NCBI GenBank assembly: GCA_022560025.1
Contig: JAFISE010000010.1
Span: forward strand, 1 to 64,000
Reading direction: 5' to 3'
DNA length: 64,000 nt
Origin: Stagonosporopsis chrysanthemi
Taxonomy: Eukaryota > Ascomycota > Dothideomycetes > Pleosporales > Didymellaceae
Below the pieces are notes generated by a model. The model did no database searches and was not told the origin of the DNA. It was given only the letters and a program-made list of their open reading frames with translations. Shown in pieces: positions 14,371-25,580 of the stretch. Both the position numbers and the translations under genes were made by a program. How positions within the stretch are numbered: position 1 is the stretch's first letter; every line of letters starts with the position of its first letter.

Positions 14371-15879
14371 ATAGGTATCTGCTATAAAGTGTATAAGAGC
14401 ACTAGAATAAACTATAAGACTAGATCTTTATTCTTATAGGTCTTGTACAAAAGAATACTTTAAAACTATCTATCTAAACTCTGTAGAGACTTTTTTTTTT
14501 TATACCTAAGAGCTTAGAAAAGACTATACTAAGGCGCAGTTAGAAGACAGAACTAAGTTAAGTAGTTGTTAGGTAGTATAAGGTAAGCTTAAAGAACTAA
14601 GCTTGTTCTTATACCTTGTTTTATTTATACTAAAGAAAGATAGCAAGCTATAGCTTTGTATTAACTTTAGAAAGCTTAATAATATTACAATTAAGAATTA
14701 GTATCTTTTACTTAATATAGTAGAACTACAGAATTAATTACAAGAAGCTTAGTACTTTACTATATTAGATTTAAGAAGAGTATATAACTCTATCTGTATA
14801 AAAAAAGGCAAAGTATAGAAGATAGTATTTAGAATATAATACAGACTCTATAAGTACTTAGTTATACTATTTAGTCTAACAAACGTACTAGCTACGTGCT
14901 AAAAGTTAATTAACAACGTCCTTAGAGTACATCTTAACAAAATAGTAGTAGTATACTTAAATAATATCTTAGTGTACTTAAAGATACTAGAAGAGCATAT
15001 ACAATATATTATAGAAGTGCTAGAATACTTAAAGAAAGCAGACCTTTAATTAAAACCTAAGAAGTGTAAGTAGTATAAAGAAAAAATAGAATTTCTAAAG
15101 TTTGTTATAAGATAATATAGAGTAAAGATAAGCAATACTAAGATAGACGTAGTAAAAAATTAGCTTACTCTAACAATAGTTAAAAAGATTTAAGAATTCT
15201 TTAGGTCTGTTAACTTTAATAGACGCTTTATTAAAGATTACTCTAAGAAGGCTTTGCTGCTTACAAAGCTTATATAGAAAGACATACTCTTTAAGTAAAG
15301 AAAAAAATAAAATAATATATTTAAGTTACTATAACAAGCGTGTATTAACTTCTTAATACTAATTATATTTAAGAGTAATAAGCTTATATAAATAGAAACA
15401 AATACCTTAGATTTAGTATTAAGAGTATATATTATGCAAGAAAAAGATAGATAATAGTACTTAATTACCTATTACTTATACAAGTTCTTAGAACTAGAAG
15501 AATAATATAATATATATAACAAAGAACTATTAGCAATTGTCTTAGCTCTAGAATATTAGTAAGTATACAAAGAAAGCTATTTAGAACTTACAATCTATAT
15601 AGATTATAACAACCTAGTATATTTTACTACTACTAAGGTCTTAAATAGACAATAAATAAAATAGTTAGAAATACTAAGACAGTAGAAGTTTAAGATACTG
15701 TATACTCTAGGCAAAGATAATAGCAGAGCAGATACTCTTAGCTAAAGACACAACCTTATAGGCAAAAAAATAATTAATAAAGCTGCTATTTTAGAGATTA
15801 ATAAAAACAGATCCTTAAGACTATTATAACAGCTTAACCTAATTATATAAGTTTAGAAAGAATAATATATACTACTTTA

Positions 15880-17749
15880 AGTAACGTACTTTATAGGCAA
15901 GTAGCTTACCTAAGTAAGTAGCTTACTTTTGCTAAGACTACACTAATACTGCAACTACTTTATAATATTATAGTATATAATAGCAGTATACTGTACTATA
16001 TAGTATATTATACTAATCTTTAGTACTCTGCGTATCTTTCTTATATATTTGTATATTATGCCCTACTTTGCTACATGTGCTACAGCGTCTTAAAGACTAA
16101 GTGCTTCTATTAATATGCAACCTCTTCTTTGCTTTTTTTTTATTACTACAGGCCTTAAACTCTTTTAGAGTAGTTAGCTGTACTCTCTTAGCAAAGGTTA
16201 GAGTCTTTTTTTGCTGTACCTGCTTTTTTTTGTGTAATTTACAACGTGTAGCAGCCTTGTTAGCTGCCTGTAGGTTAGCAACCTAGTTGCGCACTAAAAC
16301 TAGTAAATACGCTATTAGCTCTGCGTCTTTAGTAAGCTAATTAAGAGTGTTAACTATAGATATTAGCAAGCTATTAGTGTGTCTCTAAATCCTCTCTTAA
16401 ATTAGCTTTGATTAAAACCTAAACTCTAGAGTATTGCTTAGTATTTTAGACTCCTACGTACTGTTGTCTATAGTAAGTAGTAGTAGAGTACACAGTTGCA
16501 CTTTAAGCTTTAATATTACAGCCTCTAGGTTATATAAGACTAGGCTAGCGCCTTTAAACTCTCTTTAAATATTACTTGCTATAATTAAAGTGTTAAAAGC
16601 TACTTTAAAGCACAGTAAGAACTTAAGTTTAGTAATATAAGTAATCTTGCACTGTATTAGCTGCTTAGCTTAGTAGCTATAGGCCTTCTTTATTAGAGCA
16701 AAACACTTTATATTAAGCAGCTGCAGTAAGTGCAATAAGTATAGAAGTATATATAGAGTAACAATCTTGTGCTCTTTATAGTACTAGTAGAAATTAACTA
16801 AGTTATAGCTCTTATAGCTATCTAGAACAAGCAGCTAGTAGCTGCTAACAGTGCGTGTCTTAGTGTGCTTATTAAAGTGCTTTAACTACTTAACTTTAAG
16901 CTTATTATTAGTCTAGCTGTTATTAGAGACACTTATAACCTAGTTGTTAGGTATACTAGGCTCTTTATACTAGGCAGAGAGGTAGTGCTTACTAGAGAAG
17001 ATAACAAAGAGTAAGATAGACTAGCCCTTTGCATTAATACTCTAGATAATACTAGTCTACTTTCTATTGCCCTGCTGCACTGTTATTAGCCTTTTTTAAT
17101 GCTTAAAGCCTGTAACAACAGCTCTTATAGATATAATGCTTATTATAAAGCTAGATTTGTTAAAGTTGTAAGTGTCTTTATCTAGGATACTATACTTAGC
17201 TTTAGTATTCTCTACTAGGTAGAACTAGTCTTTTATTACCTTAGAATCTTTACACAGGGCTTTCTTATAGTTATACTTTTAATTAAACTTAACTTTAAGC
17301 TCTAGCTAATGCTTAACAAAGGTGCTAGCCTAGTTCTTACTAACAAGTAGGTAGTAGCGCTTAGCAAGTAGAGAATTAGCTATATCCTCTATATTAGCAA
17401 GCTAGGGCAAGTATCCTTGCTTGTCTAGCCTTAATACATGCTAGACAATTACTTCCTTTTTAGTGCTTATTAACTTTATTAAGTTAAGCTTGCAATTGCG
17501 TTGTAGAGAGGTTCTAGTAAGTTAGTTGCTAAGTGTCTTTTAAGGCACGTTGTAAATAGCTACAGCACGTTGCTAAAAGAGTATTGCGTCTTAATAGATA
17601 GCCTAGAAAGCAAGCTGTATATCTGCTTTATTTAAGAGTTTTATTGCATTATTATGTAAAAGCATTATAAGTAGAGTAAAGTTTAGTGTAGTCTTAGCAA
17701 AAGTAAGCTACTTGCTTAGGTAAGCTACTTGCCTATAAGGTACGTTACT
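15880..17749 (-). mobile_element. Fot1/Pogo-type (Tc1/mariner superfamily) DNA transposon with 67-bp TIRs, degenerate
   Basis: The 1.87-kb element is bounded by inverted repeats at 15880-15946 and 17683-17749. These are 67 bp long and differ at two positions, both C/T. The minus strand carries a decayed DDE_1 transposase. Around 16,700-16,860 it reads YxLLVLDSYKSYN, where the LD (Asp codon 16820-16822) is the family's second catalytic acidic residue, followed downstream by the C-terminal segment. In-frame TAG/TAA show it is dead. Fot1-like elements duplicate TA. A TA precedes the left end (15878-15879) but the right flank reads AG, so the duplication is not clean. Each TIR holds the 11-mer AAGTAGCTTAC twice. 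Confidence 0.85.
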
Positions 17750-19696
17750 AGATAAATTATAAATAAAGATTATAGAAGATTACTATAATAATACACTTTA
17801 TAGATACTTAGAAATTATATATACTATAGAACTTATTAGATAATACTATAAGTTTCTAAATATAAAAGACAAGGTTACTAAGTATATTAAGAACTCTATT
17901 ACTTGCTAGTAGAATAAGTATAGTATATATATAAAATATAAAGAAATGCAAGTAATAGAGCTACTAACAGTACTATAAACAAATATTATAATAGGTTTTG
18001 TTACACAGCTACTTATATCTAAAGACTTTGTTTTAGACTATAAATATAATTTAATATTTATAGTAGTAGATAGATTTATAAAAGCTACTAAGTTTATACC
18101 TTTCTAACACAGCTATACTACAAATTAGCTTATATAAGTATTTCTAGACAAGATTATTTAATACTATAGTATTTCTAAATTAATTATTAGTAATAAAAAC
18201 AAGCTCTTTATATTAAACTTCTAGACAATGTTCTTTGTAGAAGTAAGAACTAAGAAGAAGCTTTTAACAGCCTATTATCTGCAGACAGATAGACAAACAG
18301 AATAAGTAAACTAGATAATAGAAATATATCTTTAAATATACTGCAATTAGCAGCAAAATAACTAGGTTTTACTCTTGCTTATAGTATAAATTGTATACAA
18401 CAACAAGAAATTAGAAGTAACAGGCTACATACTGTTTTTTGCTAGCTACAGACAATATCTAAATCTCTTTATATAAAGTCTTAAAAGTAATATCTAAATA
18501 AAGTTAGTAATATTCTTAGTATAGAAACTAAAAAAAGTATATTAAAAATTGCTTAATAATATTGCTAAAGCTTAGTTATAAGCAATTTCCTATATAAATT
18601 AGAAAAGAAAAACAGTACTTTAACTAAAAGAAAGAGATAAAGTATATCTTTTTATAAAAAACCTATGCACATAAAGACTAATGTAAAAACTAGACAAAGT
18701 TAAAGTTAGACTATTTTTTATTTTAAAGCAGATTAGCCTAGTTAACTACTAGCTAGACCTGCTAAAAGATATAAAGATCTACCTAGTGTTCTATATATTG
18801 CTATTAGAACTAGCTAACCTAAGAACGCTAACTTAGAAAGACTTCTATTACTAAGCTAATAGTAATAACAAGTAGGAAGTTAAGAAAATTATAAAACATT
18901 GCAAAAAAAGTTGCAATAATAAGTACTTAGTTAAATAGTTAAGATACTTAGAGTTAGAAAGCACGTAGAAGCTAAGTACAAACTTTACAAACTACTGCTA
19001 GCTAGTATAGAAGTACTATAGTTAGCTATAGACTCTTGAATAAGATCTATAGCACTTTAAGCTATTAAAGAAGTATATATTCTAATAGACATAGCTAGAT
19101 AATTAACTTTTTTAGCTAAATCTAGCTTACCTAACTTAATTATCTTATTTGCTAAACCTAGTACCTTATACTGTGCGTAATCTTTAGCCTGTTTTAGAAT
19201 TTTCTTATTCTATAATAACTATATAATTATAGTTGCTAGCAATGTCTTATTATCTTTAACTTTCTTTTTATACTCTTTATAAGTACAATCTAACAACTTT
19301 TAAGATATATTTACACATAGCTTGCTTACTTTAGTATATTTAGTACGCTTTATTTAATTTAGAGTATTTAGTATAATATAGTACTTATAGCTTTTAAAAA
19401 AACAATAGTTGTAAAAAACTTTAGATAGTATATTAGCTTATTAAATTTCTAAGCTAAGTTAAAGGTTGTAAATATAAAAAGATATCTTAACTTACTAGAT
19501 TACTAAATAAGAGGAAGCTTTAGCTTTATATAAACCTAGTAACTTATTATATAGTTTAAAAACAAACTAGATAAGAAAAAAAAGTAGTGTTATAATTCTA
19601 TAAAGGATACAGCACAGTGTAATAAGTAACTAACTAGAATCTTAACAAAAGCTAGAGATTAGAGCATAAAACAAAGTAATTACAGATTACGTAACT

Positions 19697-19815
19697 TGCT
19701 TATTAACAAGCACGCACAGACTATTGCTTGTTAACAAGTATAATATAATTCTGCTTGTTAACAGGTAACTATAACTATATTTTATTAGACTAACTCTAGT
19801 TGCTTATTAACAAGT
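19697..19815. repeat. Four iterated palindromes GCTTGTTAACAAGC upstream of the Family 2 3' LTR
   Basis: Near-identical palindromes around core CTTGTTAACAAG occur at about 19697-19711, 19726-19739, 19753-19765 and 19802-19815, just inside the 3' LTR. The inverted Family 2 copy has the same set at about 29627-29733. Conservation between copies suggests an element-encoded site, not chance. Confidence 0.75.
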
Positions 19816-19865
19816 ATCTTATAGTTATAGTATATAGCATAGTAAGAATGTAAACTCTTATAGTT

Positions 19866-20086
19866 TATATTTAACCTAAGTAATAATCTAAGTTATTAGA
19901 TCTTAACTTTAACCTTTAAGCTAGACAGTCTACTCTATACTACTTATTATTACTCTTACTTTTAAAATAGATAGACAGTATCTATACTCTTTACTATAAT
20001 TTCTTTTTAGCTTCCTGTTACTATATTTATTTCTAAGAACTAATTAAATAGTGCTTACAAGCTTTGCTTAAAGTACAACCTTAATA
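19866..20086 (+). repeat. 3' LTR of the direct Family 2 copy
   Basis: This is a 221-bp repeat from TATATTTAACC (ancestral TGTGTTTAACC) to ACCTTAATA (ancestral ACCTTAACA). It matches, in reverse complement, 29347-29566 and 42033-42253. The following 5 bp (20087-20091, ctaag) would be one half of the target duplication; the other half lies left of the window. Confidence 0.85.
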
Positions 20087-23000
20087 CTAAGAAGATTATT
20101 CTACCTAGGCCTAAACTAATATAATCTATCTAATCTCTTACTGTTTTATTTGTTTAGCAGACCTTATTTTCTTTACTTTAACTATTCTTTGCAACTAAGA
20201 GCTTAGTGTTTAACTCTACTTCTTAGTTAATACTATTGCCTAAAGATTTTTGTTTTTAAACTCTAATATTATATCTTCTATCTCTACTTTACTTTATAAA
20301 CTTATCTAAAAGCTACTCTTCTTAGTTTAGGTTAAAAAGTTCTAGAATTAAATTACCTCCTTAGTAACCTAGTATATATAGTTATACCTTATAGTCAATA
20401 GCTAGAAGGTATATAACTGCCTTTTTATTATTATAGATCTTAGATTATAAGATTGTATTATTAGAATTAAATAGCTTAAGTACTTTAAGCTATAACTTAA
20501 TATAGATAAGTATTAGTTAATATAGCCTACTAAATACTCTTAATTATATAATCTTGCACTACCTTTATTAGTAACTTTGCAATAACTCTTTAGAGAAGGC
20601 AATGCTTAATAAAATATAAAGTAATAAGATACTTTATAAGAATAAAAAGAGTATTAGTAATAACATAGCTTTAGTACAACTATTTAATATATAAAAAGTA
20701 TATTAAGGTTACTTAAGTTTTGTTTATAACCTTTAGTACTACCTAACAAAGTAGTAAATACTCTTATAAGTACTCTAACTAAGATTACTACTATTACTAT
20801 ACTCTTAGCTAATACTTTCTACTTCTTAATAAAGAAACTGTAAAATAACTTCTTTATAACTAGTCTATATAAGATTACTTATATTATAAAAGAAAAGTAT
20901 AACTAAGACAACTTTAAAAATGCCTAACTAATCTAGAAACGCTTGCTAGCTTAGTACTCTTAGTATACTAATATATTTAGCAAAACAAAAGCTAAAAGCC
21001 TTTTAAAACACTACTCTTATAACTCTAAGATTGTTTTAAAAGAACTCTTACTAAACTATTACTTTTTCTTATACAAACAGAACCTAGAAGAACTTAGAGC
21101 TGCTAAGAAGTTTGTAAAAGAATAGCTATGCTATAGTTAAATTAAGTATAGCTAAAGCTTATTTATATTACTTATACTATATATATAAAAACTAAATAAA
21201 AGCCTTTATATCTATATAAACTATTGTAAATTAAATAATTTAACTTATAAAGACTCTTATCTAATACTATATATAGATAAGCTACTTACTTAACTATTTA
21301 AAGCAAAGATATTTATAAAGTTTAACATTTAATTAGCTTTTAACTAAATCTATATAGATCTTGCTTTTAAAGAGTATACTACGTTCTAGACGTATTATAG
21401 TATATATAAGTGCAAAGTCTTACTATTTAGTTTATATAATAGCTCTACTATATACTAATACTATATAAACAACGTTCTAATTAACTACTTAGATAACTTT
21501 TATATTGCTTACTTAGATAATATCTTTATCTACTCTAAAAACGCTTAGACTTACTAGATACATGTTAAAAAAGTTCTAGAACGTCTTTGCTCTATAAACC
21601 TGTAGGTTAATATTAAGAAAAGTAAATTCTATATAACTTATACTTAGTACCTTAGGTATATTCTTATAAACAAAGGTATTAAGGTAGATTTTAAAAAGGT
21701 ATAGGTTTTAGCAGACTAGAAGCTACTTATAACTATAACAAGTGTAAAATTATTCTTAGGCTTTACTAGTTTTTATTAATAATTTGTGCTTAAGTTCTTT
21801 TAAGTAGTTAAACTTTTAATTATATTACAGAGTCTATTAAATACCTTTAAATAGACTCTAGACTGCTAGGCTAGCTTTAAGAAGCTTAAACAAAGTCTAT
21901 TAGCTATCTTAACTCTATACTACTTTAACTTAGACTTTAAAATAAAGCTTAAGACTAATATATTAAATAAAGTAGTAGCTAGTATTATATCTTAGAAATA
22001 TGCAGACAACTACTAGTACTCTACAGCGTTCTATAGCTGTTCTCTATTAGGTTTAAAGCTTAACTAAGAGATCTATAATAAAGAGCTCTTTGCTATCTTC
22101 TAGGCTTTTAATAAGTAGAGAGCTAAGCTAATATTTATACTAAATTAGATCTATATCTACTCTAACTACTATTCTCTAGAATATTTTATAACTACTAAAG
22201 TCTTAAATACCTAATAAGCTAAGTAGGTAGAAGTACTTGCTCTATTTAACTTCTAAATTAAGTACACTCTAGAGAAAAATAACAAGAAAGCTAATATCTT
22301 TAGTTTAAGAAAGTAAGACCTAGCTAACTTTAAAACAACTTAGGAAGATAATTACTCCTAGGTATTATAAAACCTTTAACAACTTTATAACTATATTAAC
22401 TTTAATCTTACCTAAGTCTATCTTTTATATTTCTTAGCATACACTATCTATACCTTATAGCTAGAAATATAGTTAGACTTCTTAGAACTAATTAAAGCTA
22501 TGCTGTAACAAAATTACTAGGCCTTTAAAAAAGAGTAAAAATCTCTAGCTCTTAGTTATTAGATTTATAATAATCTGCTTCTATACTAAGATTATCTGTG
22601 CGTAGTCCTAGACTTAGTACTGTATACTTGCTTTATCTAAAAAGCTTATAACTAAGTATCTACTACTTACCTAAGCGTAAAGAAAACCTACTAGCTACTG
22701 TCTTAATAGTATTACTAGCAGAGTATAAGAGCAAGCTATAAATAATATATACAAAATTATATCTCTTGTTACTATAGTTATTTAAAACAGACTTAACTCT
22801 GCAGGTATTTACACTTATTACTTATTCTTAATTAATCTATATAGTACCTAGATATAGATTATAAAAATTTTCTAAAGAATAAAGCTAGATATAATTAAAT
22901 ACTTGTTATTATTAACTGTTTAACAAAGCAGGCAATTACTATCCTATATTACAAGATAATAACTGTATAAAAAATAGCGTCTTTGTTTATCTAATAAGTC

Positions 23001-25580
23001 TATTATTTTAGTTATACTCTTAAGTTAATAGTATCTAACTAAGGACTTTAGTTTATATCTTATTTCTAGTCTAAGTTTTGTTAGATTATTAGTGTTAAAG
23101 TTAAGCTTTCTACTACCTACTACAAAGAAACTAATAGCTAAATAAAGATTATAAACAAGTATATTAACTAGCAGCTATAACTATTTATAATATACTATTA
23201 AGATAACTAGTCTAAATTACTACTACTTATTAACTATACACAGCTTACTTTACTTTATTTTAGTATTAGAATAACTTTCTATTAAGTATTATTTAGAAGT
23301 AAACTTAGACAAAGCTATTAGTAAAATAGACTTAATATAGGTATAACTCTTTGTAACAACCTAAACTACTAAGATACACTTGCTTTAGCAACCTATATAC
23401 ACTAAGCTTAGAAGGTAGCTAAAGAGAATATAAAAAAGGCGCAGCTGCAAATAAGAGCTACTAAGGATAAGTATTATAGTCTAGTTAACTAAGTAGTAGG
23501 TAATAAAGTATACTTATTAACTAAGAACTTAGCTATTAAGCATCTTAGCTAAAAGCTATCTAACTTATAAGAAAGTCTATTTAAAGTTCTTAAGTAAGTT
23601 AGTTATTTATAGTATTTAAAACTTTCTTTTAGCTTATAAATTTACAATGTCTTTACTTTAAATATACTCTATAAAGACTTAGTAGACCTTCTACCTAGAT
23701 AGAAAGCTCTAAAACTCTTAAGTATTCTAATTTAAAGAGTTAAGAAATAGAAAGTACAAAAAATACTTGTAAGTAAGCTAGTCTAACAACGCTTAAAGTA
23801 CTGTATAAGTTAGCTAAGACATAACTTTAACTCTACCTAGTACCTAGTAGACAACTTTAAGAATACTCTCTATAAGCTAAGAGCGTTTTATAATAAGTAT
23901 CTATAATTACTAGGTCTTTTAAAGTAGTTCCTAAATTAAATTAAATTCTAGAAAGAAAATAGCTAGTAATAGTTTAAGAGAGTATATTATAAATTTAAAA
24001 AACAAAGAAGACCTAGACTACTTTAAACCTCTACTAACTTAACTAAGTAATAAAAAAAAATATCTACTCTACTATATATAGAGTAATTAAGCTAGAGCCT
24101 TACTAATATTGCTTATTTTTTTTTTAGCGTCTACTAAAAGAGTATTTAAATTAGCTAATACTTTTTTAAGTACTAACTTCTTTAGGCTCTTGCTCTTAGT
24201 GCTCTGCTATAGAGCCTTAACTACTAGAGCCTGCAGAGATACTACTACCTGCCTTAGCTCTGCTACCTTATTGCGCAGAGACTTTACTTACATAGTAAGT
24301 GCCTTTATTACCTCTATTAAGGCCTAATTAGTAACAAGCTAGACGTAGTACTAATAAAGTAATATGTTAGCAGCTAATATCTCTTTAAGCTGTATAGTTG
24401 CTACTTATACTATACTTGCTAAGGTATAGGCTAACTAATAGAGGTTATTCTAAGCAGTCTTATAGACAGCCTGCACAGCTACTACCTCTAGCTCTTTTAA
24501 CTCTTTACTTTTTTCTACTATAGCTTTTTTTTATATAACAAGGTTGCTTTAAAAAGTGTTATACTTAGGTCTAATATAAATTAGTACTTATTTAAAAGTT
24601 AGCCTAAAGACTAATAAGAAAAAAGTAGTAGTAATTAAACTAGACAATACTTTTTATTTTAAAGTATATAATAAGTATACTTTAATAACAATACTTTATT
24701 AATAGTATATACTACTATATTCTTTTGTATAAAAGCCTAAATTAAATAAAAGCAGATAACCTAATAGGCTACTGTAAGAGTACTAAAAGAGACAGGTATT
24801 AGTATAGTAACTAAAAAACAAGCCTAGCAACAGTTAGTAGTAATTAGATAAAGTTATTTAAAGTACTTATAGTAAGAATTAGTATTTGTTAGAGAGTAGA
24901 AATAAGCAGAGTATATATTATTTACTTAAGAAGTATGCTGTAAGCAATTTAACCTAATTAAGAAGTAGATTAAACGCGTTTCTATAGTTACTACAACTTT
25001 AGTAAAAGTAACCTTGTTATAGTACAGGCTTTTATAATAGCTATAAGCCTAATAATAATCTAATTTGCTTAGTTATTATTACTAAAGAGCTTGCCTAGAA
25101 CAGATAAGTATAAAGTAGCTAATATAGGTTATATAGTAAAACCTAAATAGAAGTTAATAATAGTAAGGAAAGACTAGAGTCTTAGAATAGATAGAAGTTA
25201 GATATATTTTATACTTTCTTAAAGTTTAAACCTTTATAGCACAAGAATTCTCTTTATAATTTTGCAGAATTAAGAATAATCTGCCTATAAGAAGAGAAGT
25301 AATATAAGAATAAGCCTAGTTCTTTAAGCTTACCTTACATTACCTAACAACTACTTAACTTAGATCTGTCTTCTAACTGCTTGTTAGTATAGTCTTCTCT
25401 AAGCTTCTAGGTATAAGAAAAGAAGCTTCTATAGAGTTTAGATAGATAGTTTTAAAGTATTCTTTTGTATAAGACCTATAGGAATAGAGATCTAGTCTTA
25501 TAGTTTATCTTAGTACTTCTATATACCTTATAGTAGATACCTATACAATTTAGACCTCTCTAGCATCTTGTGTTAATATA
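20087..25580 (+). mobile_element. Family 1 Gypsy retrotransposon, right part of an older copy split by Family 2
   Basis: The sequence starts mid-element, at the point equivalent to about 8885 of the full-length copy, and continues through RT, RNase H, integrase, chromodomain and the 3' segment to a 3' LTR at 25303-25580. The left part of this element is not in the window and should lie beyond the direct Family 2 copy. This copy is more heavily mutated than those at 7137 and 34738: many ACA/TGT sites kept there are ATA/TAT here. That fits its place as the oldest layer. No frame is open beyond about 70 codons. Confidence 0.87.
25303..25580 (+). repeat. 3' LTR of the split Family 1 copy
   Basis: This 278-bp LTR aligns from TATAAG (ancestral TGTAAG) to AATATA (ancestral TTACA end). 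It is heavily RIP-altered relative to the LTRs of the full-length copies. Confidence 0.88.

Larger units (their letters stand above)
1000..14613 (-). mobile_element. Family 1 Gypsy retrotransposon, inverted copy, interrupted by another Family 1 copy
   Basis: This element reads right to left. Its 3' LTR is at 1000-1277 (278 bp), its internal region at 1278-7095, and its 5' LTR is split into 7096-7136 and 14371-14613 by the copy at 7137-14370. It sits in the direct Family 2 copy. The 5 bp on either side (995-999 cttta, 14614-14618 ccttg) align with the same uninterrupted site in the inverted Family 2 copy and differ only by C/T and G/A transitions, so they are a RIP-altered target duplication. 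The internal part is about 0.86 kb shorter than in the full-length copies. The missing segment corresponds to about 12,745-13,600 and the junction is near 1760. All coding frames are destroyed. Confidence 0.88.
14619..20086 (+). mobile_element. Family 2 Gypsy-like retrotransposon, right piece of the direct copy (RT to 3' LTR)
   Basis: This continues the piece at 1-999 after the inverted Family 1 insertion. The RT domain runs from about 14,620 to 15,100, with the catalytic box reading YLNN at 14954-14965 (YLDD/N in live elements). RNase H-like sequence follows to about 15,770. A Fot1/Pogo element interrupts at 15880-17749. Integrase sequence resumes from about 17,750 to 18,690, and the 3' LTR is 19866-20086. 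The inverted copy at 29,347 matches it except for a deletion covering about 15,775-18,690. Stops are frequent in all frames. The 3' LTR directly abuts Family 1 sequence at 20087, so this element jumped into an older Family 1 copy. Confidence 0.85.

Noticed and set aside
16101..16286. 61-codon Phe/Leu/Cys-rich plus-strand frame in the DNA transposon
   Set aside because: It lies opposite the decayed transposase and has low-complexity composition from poly-T tracts.
19697..19815. Regularly spaced palindromes resembling a CRISPR array
   Set aside because: There are only four units with unequal spacing, in a fungal retrotransposon, and the repeats are too short.
24109..24327. 72-codon plus-strand frame, also at 40499-40717, conserved between copies
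   Set aside because: It overlaps the better antisense coiled-coil frame, and its conservation follows from the shared element sequence. It has no domain and is read as a shadow.
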